This document shows, piece after piece, positions 7,164 through 11,666 of a stretch of 11,666 bases of DNA. Position numbers and translations under genes: made by a program. This stretch comes from Pseudomonadota bacterium (GTDB taxonomy: Bacteria > Pseudomonadota > Alphaproteobacteria > Sphingomonadales > Sphingomonadaceae): NCBI GenBank assembly GCA_023413015.1, contig JAEZQR010000163.1, positions 1 through 11,666 of the forward strand, written 5' to 3'. Positions within the stretch are counted from its first letter, which is position 1. Each line of letters begins with the position of its first letter. The notes beneath the pieces were generated by a model. The model saw only the letters and a list, made by a program, of their open reading frames with translations, had not been told where the DNA came from and did no database searches.

Positions 7164-7188
7164 GGGTGCCGCGCACCCTGTCTTTTTC
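7164..7188 (+). terminator. Hairpin plus T-run, terminator-like on the plus strand
   Basis: GGGTGC (7164-7169), loop CGC, and GCACCC (7173-7178) form a perfect 6-pair GC-rich stem followed by TGTCTTTTTC. That is the shape of an intrinsic terminator for plus-strand transcription. No plus-strand gene ends nearby; the closest is the gtrA-like gene at 6536. On the minus strand it is the same hairpin preceded by an A-run, which is not a terminator. Function is uncertain. Confidence 0.4.
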
Positions 7189-7384
7189 AGAAGTCGACGG
7201 CGATGCCGCCCTTCTCCCAGTCTCCGTAGCGGGTGGGCTCCGGTCCGTTGCGGCCGCCGACTTCCTTTTCCGCCTGGATGTCGGGCGGGAGCGGCGTGTT
7301 GGGCGGCAGCGGCTGGAAGGGCTTGTCGGGGGTTTCCCCGTGCTTCGGCTCGGCCGGCGCGGGGGGCTTGGGGCGGTCGGTCAT
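7187..7384 (-). CDS. SDHAF4-type succinate dehydrogenase assembly factor (DUF1674)
   Basis: The 65-residue product is short, but its C-terminus, GRNGPEPTRYGDWEKGGIAVDF (44-65), is the hallmark of the DUF1674/SDHAF4 family. Members bind the flavinylated SdhA subunit and help assemble succinate dehydrogenase (complex II). The first 40 residues are rich in Pro and Lys and likely disordered (for example PPAPAEPKHG and PLPPNTPLPPD). GGAGAA just upstream of the ATG at 7384 is a good ribosome site. It is divergent from the SDR gene across 87 bases and lies 77 bases upstream of mntP on the same strand. sdh genes are not in the window. The family match is clear from the motif; the function is by homology to the eukaryotic factor. 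Confidence 0.9.
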   Translation of the reverse strand: MTDRPKPPAPAEPKHGETPDKPFQPLPPNTPLPPDIQAEKEVGGRNGPEPTRYGDWEKGGIAVDF

Positions 7385-7435
7385 GGCGCTTCTCCGGAGC
7401 GAGGGGCTCGACTAGGCTGATGAAATAAGGACGCC

Positions 7436-7445
7436 GCTACGTAGC
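7436..7445. repeat. Perfect 10-bp palindrome in the SDHAF4/SDR divergent gap
   Basis: GCTACGTAGC reads the same on both strands and lies 26 bases before the SDR start. It could be an operator half-site core shared by the divergent genes, or chance. No further symmetry extends it on either side. Confidence 0.2.
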
Positions 7446-7471
7446 ACAAAGGCGGCGCGGGAGGATCAAGG

Positions 7472-8314
7472 ATGAACGAGCTTTCGGGACGGGTGATCGC
7501 GGTGACGGGCGCGGGCAGCGGCATTGGACGTGCGCTGGCGCTGAACCTGGCGCGGCGCGGCGCCAAGCTGGCGCTCGCCGACAAGGACGAGGCGGGGCTG
7601 TTCGAGACCGTGCGCATGCTCGGCAACTACCCGCATTTCGCGGAAAGCTTCGACGTCACCGACCACGCGCGCCTGAAAGCGTGGATCGACCGCGCGGCGA
7701 CCGAGTACGGTGCGCTCCACGGCATCATCAACAACGCCGGCCTGTCGGTGGTGGCGCCGTTCGCCGACTGCCCCGAGGCCGACTTCAACCGCGTGATGGC
7801 GGTGAACTTCGAGGCGGTCGCGGCCGGCTGCCGCCTGGCGCTGCCGCATGTCCGCAAGGCCGACAAGGGCTGGATCGTCAACATCTCGTCCGTGTTCGGG
7901 ATGATGGGCTATCCGACGCAGTCGGCCTACAACGCGTCCAAATATGCGGTGCGCGGGCTGACCGAAGCCCTGCACCTCGAGCTCGGCCAGACCGATCCGC
8001 ACATCAGCGTGATCCGCGTCCATCCCGGCGGCATCAAGACCAATGTGGCGAGGAACGCCAAGTTCGTGCGCGGCATGGCGGGCGAGACCGAGCGCCCGGC
8101 GAATGCGACCGACGAGTTCGAGAAGGCCGCGCGCACCACGCCCGAACAGGCCGCCGAGACGATCATCAAGGGCATGGAACGCGGGCAGCACCGCGTGCTG
8201 ATCGGCCCGGACGCCAAGTTCATCGACCTGATCACGCGGCTGTTCCCGGTGAACTACTACAAGATCATCGGCGGCTTCCTCGGCAGCTCGAAGGCGCAGA
8301 AGGCGGCGAGCTGA
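7472..8314 (+). CDS. Short-chain dehydrogenase/reductase (classical SDR)
   Basis: This is a cytosolic NAD(P)-dependent oxidoreductase with unknown substrate. The 280 residues show the complete classical SDR set: cofactor loop TGAGSGIG (12-19), acidic ADKDE (36-40), FDVTD (60-64), INNAG (86-90), the active-site Asn in VNF (112), NISS with Ser140, and YNASK with Tyr153 and Lys157. PGG (about 188-190) after the catalytic helix is also typical. The Asp at the end of beta strand 2 (ALAD, 34-37) suggests a preference for NAD(H), by family rule. GGGAGG (7459-7464) supports the ATG. The C-terminal 60 residues, including FIDLITRLFPVNYYKIIGG, resemble SDRs annotated as acyl/lipid or acetoin-type reductases, but substrate cannot be assigned. 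Confidence 0.93.
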   Translation: MNELSGRVIAVTGAGSGIGRALALNLARRGAKLALADKDEAGLFETVRMLGNYPHFAESFDVTDHARLKAWIDRAATEYGALHGIINNAGLSVVAPFADCPEADFNRVMAVNFEAVAAGCRLALPHVRKADKGWIVNISSVFGMMGYPTQSAYNASKYAVRGLTEALHLELGQTDPHISVIRVHPGGIKTNVARNAKFVRGMAGETERPANATDEFEKAARTTPEQAAETIIKGMERGQHRVLIGPDAKFIDLITRLFPVNYYKIIGGFLGSSKAQKAAS

Positions 8315-8318
8315 CCGC

Positions 8319-8362
8319 AGCCGATCCTGTGGCCGGTGCTGGCACCTGACCCGCGATCGGCT
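8319..8362. repeat. Nested inverted repeat between the SDR and phospholipase genes
   Basis: Eight-base perfect arms AGCCGATC (8319-8326) and GATCGGCT (8355-8362) enclose a smaller hairpin GGTG-CTGG-CACC (8335-8346). It begins 5 bases after the SDR stop and ends 44 bases before the phospholipase start. It may act as a 3' stabilising or terminating structure for the SDR transcript, although no T-run follows. Confidence 0.4.
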
Positions 8363-8405
8363 AAAGACAGGACCGGGCTGAGCATCGACCCCCGGGAGCC
8401 GCATC

Positions 8406-10517
8406 ATGACCGATATCGCACGTCGGAACCTGCTTCGCGCGGGGCTTGGCGCTTCCGCGCTAGCGGCGCTGCCGCCGGCCGTGGCCCGCGCACTGGCGAT
8501 CCCGGCAGACGTGCGCACCGGCGGCCTCATGGATGTCGAGCACGTCGTCATCCTGATGCAGGAGAACCGCGGCTTCGATCACTACTTCGGTACACTGCGC
8601 GGGGTTCGCGGCTTCGGCGACCGCTTTCCCGTTCCGCTGCCGCCGACGGCCGACGCGGCCGAGCGTAACGTCTGGTCTCAGCTGGATCGAAAAGCACCGG
8701 ACGGCCCGCGCCTGGTATCCCCTTTCCATCTCTCGACGCAGCGCCAGTTCGAGCTAATGCGAATGAGAGGCACGCCGCATAGCTGGCCGGATGGGCAGCA
8801 GGCATGGGACGAGGGGCGTATGGCGCACTGGCCCGAGGCCAAGACCCAGCGCGCCATGGGTTATTACCGGCGCGAGGATATCCCCTTCCAATTCGCGCTC
8901 GCCGACGCCTTCACCATCTGCGACGCCTATCACTGCTCGGTCCAGACCGGCACCAACACCAACCGGCTGTTCCTGTGGTCCGGCACCAACGACCCCACCG
9001 GTCTTCACGGCGGGCCGGCGATCGGCAACTCGCACGACAATTTTCCGGAGAAGGGCGGCTTTGCCGAGCCCTACCGCTGGACCACCTATGTCGAGCGTCT
9101 CGGCGCGGCCGGCGTCGACTGGCGCATCTACCAGGATATGGCCGACAATTTCACCGACAACCCGCTGGCAGGCTTCGAGCGCTTCCGCGCCGCCCACCGC
9201 CGAGCGCCCGGTGCCGACCCGGCGCTGCTGGAGCGCGGCCTGAGCACGCAGGGGCTGGACCGGTTACGCGCCGACGTGCTCGCCGGACGGCTGCCCCAGG
9301 TCTCCTACATCATCGCCATCGCCGCCGGTTCGGAGCACCCTGATCCCTCCAGTCCAGCGCAAGGCGCTGCCTATACGGCGGAAGTGCTCGACGCCCTAAC
9401 CGCGAACCCGAAGGTCTGGAGCCGCACTGTCCTGCTGCTGATGTTCGACGAGAATGATGGATTCTTTGATCACGTGCCGCCTCCGGCCCCACCATCGGAA
9501 GATGCGGGCGCCTCCACGATCGATACGCGCGGCGAGTATCATCTGCTGCCCAGCCCCGGAAACGAGGCGCACGACCGTCCGGAATTTCGCGGGCGTCCCT
9601 ATGGTCTGGGACCGCGCGTGCCGCTCTATGTCATCTCGCCGTGGAGCCGCGGTGGCTGGGTGAACTCGGAGGTGTTCGATCACACCTCAGTCATCCGGTT
9701 CCTGGAGCGCCGCTTCGGCGTAATGGAGCCCAACATCTCGCCCTGGCGCCGGGCGGTGTGCGGCGACCTGACCTCCGCATTCGACTTCGCCAGGCCTAAC
9801 GACGCACCCTTTCCTGCCGGCCTTCCCGACCCGCGTCCCGATGCGCGCCGCGCTGCCGCCGTGCCGCACCAGGTAGTACCCATCGTGCCGGCGGCGGAGC
9901 CGCTGCGGCAGGAGCCGGGCGTCCGGCCATCGCGGGCACTACCCTATGACCTAGAGGTGGTCGATCGACTTGATCCGAATGCCGGCGAGATCAGCCTCGT
10001 CTTTGAAACCCGCGGGCAAGCGGCGGCGGTCTTCCATGTCTACGATCGGCTGGACCTCACACGCGTCCCACGCCGCTATACGGTCGAACCCGGCAAGCGT
10101 CTCGTCGGCCGCTGGCGGCTCGCCGGGCCAGAGCAGCGCTACGACCTCTGGGTCCTGGGGCCGAGCGGCTTTCATCGGCTGTTCGCCGGCGCCGGCGCAC
10201 AGGCGGCTGTGCTGCCCCGACTGCGGTGGCGGCTCGATAACGAAAACCTGCTGCTAACGACCGAGTGGCGCAAAGGCACCCGGCCGCTGGTCGTCACGCC
10301 GGGCGCCTATGCGGCGCACCACCAGACCTGGCGTGCGACCCCGGCAGACCCGACGCATGGCTGGTCGTTACGCGAAACCGGCGGGTGGTACGACCTGCTG
10401 ATCAGCAGCGAAGGGTCGCCGGCCTTCCGACGCCGTCTCGCCGGCCGGCTGGAGACCGGACGGCCGTCAATCAGCGACCCCGCCCTGGCAGGATCGGCGG
10501 CCGCTCAGGAGATGTAG
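8406..10517 (+). CDS. Tat-exported phosphocholine-type phospholipase C
   Basis: Bacterial phospholipase C of the phosphoesterase superfamily (with acid phosphatase AcpA) splits phosphatidylcholine or related lipids into diacylglycerol and a phosphohead group. The 703-residue protein begins with a Tat signal, DIARRNLLRAG (3-13) then a hydrophobic run, with probable cleavage near ARA (27-29). The catalytic domain holds MQENRGFDHYFG (51-62), TGTNTNRLFLWSG (181-193), SEHPDPSSPAQG (309-320), LLMFDENDGFFDH (344-356) and SPWSRGGWVNSEVFDH (411-426). The C-terminal part (about 500-700) fits the beta-rich PLC C-terminal domains. CGGGAG (8394-8399) sits before the ATG. Near the middle there are several codons uncommon in the neighbours (CTA, AGA, GTA). 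Plc genes of this type also cleave sphingomyelin or act as general phosphate scavengers, so the exact lipid is open. Confidence 0.93.
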   Translation: MTDIARRNLLRAGLGASALAALPPAVARALAIPADVRTGGLMDVEHVVILMQENRGFDHYFGTLRGVRGFGDRFPVPLPPTADAAERNVWSQLDRKAPDGPRLVSPFHLSTQRQFELMRMRGTPHSWPDGQQAWDEGRMAHWPEAKTQRAMGYYRREDIPFQFALADAFTICDAYHCSVQTGTNTNRLFLWSGTNDPTGLHGGPAIGNSHDNFPEKGGFAEPYRWTTYVERLGAAGVDWRIYQDMADNFTDNPLAGFERFRAAHRRAPGADPALLERGLSTQGLDRLRADVLAGRLPQVSYIIAIAAGSEHPDPSSPAQGAAYTAEVLDALTANPKVWSRTVLLLMFDENDGFFDHVPPPAPPSEDAGASTIDTRGEYHLLPSPGNEAHDRPEFRGRPYGLGPRVPLYVISPWSRGGWVNSEVFDHTSVIRFLERRFGVMEPNISPWRRAVCGDLTSAFDFARPNDAPFPAGLPDPRPDARRAAAVPHQVVPIVPAAEPLRQEPGVRPSRALPYDLEVVDRLDPNAGEISLVFETRGQAAAVFHVYDRLDLTRVPRRYTVEPGKRLVGRWRLAGPEQRYDLWVLGPSGFHRLFAGAGAQAAVLPRLRWRLDNENLLLTTEWRKGTRPLVVTPGAYAAHHQTWRATPADPTHGWSLRETGGWYDLLISSEGSPAFRRRLAGRLETGRPSISDPALAGSAAAQEM

Positions 10518-10527
10518 GATTTGTCCA

Positions 10528-10547
10528 CTGCCGGCAATTGACGGCAG
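10528..10547. repeat. 20-bp near-perfect palindrome upstream of htpX
   Basis: CTGCCG-G-CAATTG-A-CGGCAG is symmetrical at 18 of 20 positions, centred on CAATTG. It lies 10 bases after the phospholipase stop and 25 bases before the htpX start. It could be a transcription-factor site controlling htpX or a short 3' hairpin of the phospholipase transcript; no T-run follows. Confidence 0.4.
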
Positions 10548-10572
10548 CGGGCACGCATCCGACATCAATCGC

Positions 10573-11550
10573 ATGAACGGGACGACCAAGACTTTCATGC
10601 TGCTGGCGGCGCTGACGGCGCTGTTCATGGGGATCGGCTATCTGATCGGCGGGACGAGCGGCGCGGTGATCGCGTTTGCCCTGGCGGCGGCGATGAACGC
10701 CTTTGCCTATTGGAATTCTGACAAGATGGTGCTGCGCATGCACGATGCGCGCGAGGTCGACGAGCGGTCGGCGCCCGAGCTGGTGCGGATCGTGCGCGAC
10801 CTCTCCGCCCGCGCCGGCATGCCGATGCCGAAGGTCTATCTGGTCGATGCGCCGTACCCCAATGCGTTTGCCACCGGGCGCGACCCCGCGCATGCGGCGG
10901 TGGCGGCGACGACGGGCCTCCTCCAGATGCTGACCCGCGACGAGGTCGAGGGCGTGATGGCGCACGAGCTGGCGCATGTGAGGAACCGCGACACGCTGAT
11001 CATGACGGTGACCGCGACCTTTGCAGGCGCGATCTCGATGCTGGCGAACTTCGCCTTCCTGTTCGGCGGGCGCGACGGCGAGGGCCGGCCAGCCAATCCG
11101 TTGGCGATGATCGCGCTGATGCTGGTCGCGCCCTTGGCGGCGGCGCTCGTGCAGATGGCGATCTCGCGCACCCGCGAATATGCCGCCGACCGCGGCGGCG
11201 CGGAGATTTCGGGCAAGCCGCAGGCGCTGGCCAGCGCGCTCGCTAAGCTGGCGCAGGGCGCGCAGGCGGTGCCGAACCCGGTCGCCGAGCGCAATCCGGC
11301 GGCCGCGCATCTCTACATCGTCCACCCGAGCTTCGGCGGACGCATGGACAATCTGTTCTCGACGCACCCCGACACCGGCAACCGCATCGCGGCGCTGCAG
11401 CAGATCGCGGGCGGGAGCGGGCAGCGCTTCGTCGCGCCTGAGCGCCCGAGCGCGCTGTCGCCGGTAGCCCCCTCGGTAGCCAAGCCGTCGAGGGTGGGCA
11501 GCGCGCTCGATCCGCTCGGCGCGGGCGCGAAGCGCGGGCCCTGGAGTTGA
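10573..11550 (+). CDS. htpX: Membrane zinc metalloprotease HtpX
   Basis: HtpX is an inner-membrane M48 protease that degrades misfolded membrane proteins, usually alongside FtsH. The 325-residue protein has two N-terminal membrane helices (about 7-25 and 29-47), the zinc motif HELAH (131-135), two more hydrophobic segments (about 142-165 and 175-197) and the third zinc ligand Glu202 in SRTREYAADR (198-207). A conserved HPSFGGRMDNLFSTHPDTG segment follows. The tail of about 45 residues is rich in Pro, Ala and Ser and ends in GPWS, a form seen in alphaproteobacterial homologues. The ATG at 10573 gives a normal N-terminus, but no clear ribosome site precedes it, so expression may rely on a weak or leader-dependent start. 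A palindrome lies 25 bases upstream. Confidence 0.96.
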   Translation: MNGTTKTFMLLAALTALFMGIGYLIGGTSGAVIAFALAAAMNAFAYWNSDKMVLRMHDAREVDERSAPELVRIVRDLSARAGMPMPKVYLVDAPYPNAFATGRDPAHAAVAATTGLLQMLTRDEVEGVMAHELAHVRNRDTLIMTVTATFAGAISMLANFAFLFGGRDGEGRPANPLAMIALMLVAPLAAALVQMAISRTREYAADRGGAEISGKPQALASALAKLAQGAQAVPNPVAERNPAAAHLYIVHPSFGGRMDNLFSTHPDTGNRIAALQQIAGGSGQRFVAPERPSALSPVAPSVAKPSRVGSALDPLGAGAKRGPWS

Positions 11551-11593
11551 GCCCCGGTTGACGCGCGCGCCCCAAGCGCCGACAGGCGGGCAC

Positions 11594-11666
11594 ATGCCTG
11601 CACCACGCCGTTTCCGTCCTGCCGATCGCGATGACCCCGTCGGCACGCCTGCCCGCCGCGCCGCGC
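11594..11666 (+). CDS. rsmB: Probable start of rsmB (16S rRNA m5C967 methyltransferase), truncated by window
   Basis: Only 24 codons are visible. From ATG 11594 the frame reads a basic N-terminus ending in VGTPARRAA, and GTPARRAA is how many alphaproteobacterial RsmB/Sun proteins begin their conserved N-terminal NusB-like domain. RsmB methylates C967 of 16S rRNA. The location directly after htpX also fits gene order remembered from sphingomonads, which is knowledge rather than something seen. AGGCGGG (11584-11590) lies very close to the ATG. An in-frame TTG at 11558, with GGAG at 11543-11546, is an alternative start. Too little sequence is present to be certain. Confidence 0.55.
   Translation, partial: MPAPRRFRPADRDDPVGTPARRAA

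Noticed and set aside
7110..7186. Possible manganese (yybP-ykoY) riboswitch upstream of mntP
   Set aside because: The gap is only 77 bases and the conserved riboswitch core was not recognised; the hairpin there faces the opposite strand.
10471..11646. Minus-strand open frame of 391 codons opposite htpX
   Set aside because: It covers the complete, motif-verified htpX and has an Arg/His-rich shadow composition.
1..11666. CRISPR arrays, tRNA or rRNA genes, insertion sequences
   Set aside because: No regularly spaced repeats, no tRNA-like cloverleaf stretch and no transposase motif were seen on either strand.

Overview
The window is GC-rich, tightly packed bacterial chromosome. It probably comes from a sphingomonad-type alphaproteobacterium. 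That placement is an inference from gene content and order: hemC divergent from tsaD-gpsA, an SDHAF4/DUF1674 protein, and htpX followed by what looks like rsmB. It was not tested with a tree. No tRNA, rRNA, CRISPR array, insertion sequence or integrase was found.

Left part (1-3243): the 5' three quarters of hemC (tetrapyrrole synthesis) runs leftward off the window. tsaD (tRNA t6A37) and gpsA (sn-glycerol-3-phosphate for phospholipids) run rightward as a translationally coupled pair. A convergent gene for a small, unidentified four-helix membrane protein ends 3 bases after gpsA.

Centre (3244-6536): an unusually AT-rich 316-base divergent intergenic region precedes three overlapping genes. 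They encode a GT-C-fold multi-spanning glycosyltransferase, a GT2 polyprenyl-phosphate glycosyltransferase with two C-terminal membrane helices, and a GtrA-family membrane protein. Together they form a complete Gtr-type set: charge the lipid carrier, flip it, transfer the sugar on the periplasmic side. This is the most interesting system here. It probably decorates a surface polysaccharide, lipid or protein, but the acceptor cannot be read from the sequence.

Right part (6537-11666): mntP (manganese exporter) and a small SDHAF4-type succinate dehydrogenase assembly factor lie on the minus strand. An SDR oxidoreductase, a Tat-exported phosphocholine-type phospholipase C, the membrane protease htpX and the first codons of a probable rsmB lie on the plus strand. 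Several short inverted repeats sit in the gaps (3490-3504, 7164-7188, 7436-7445, 8319-8362, 10528-10547) and are reported as candidates only.

Most of the window is ordinary housekeeping or metabolic backbone. The gtr-like operon and, less clearly, the phospholipase gene are the accessory-looking parts.
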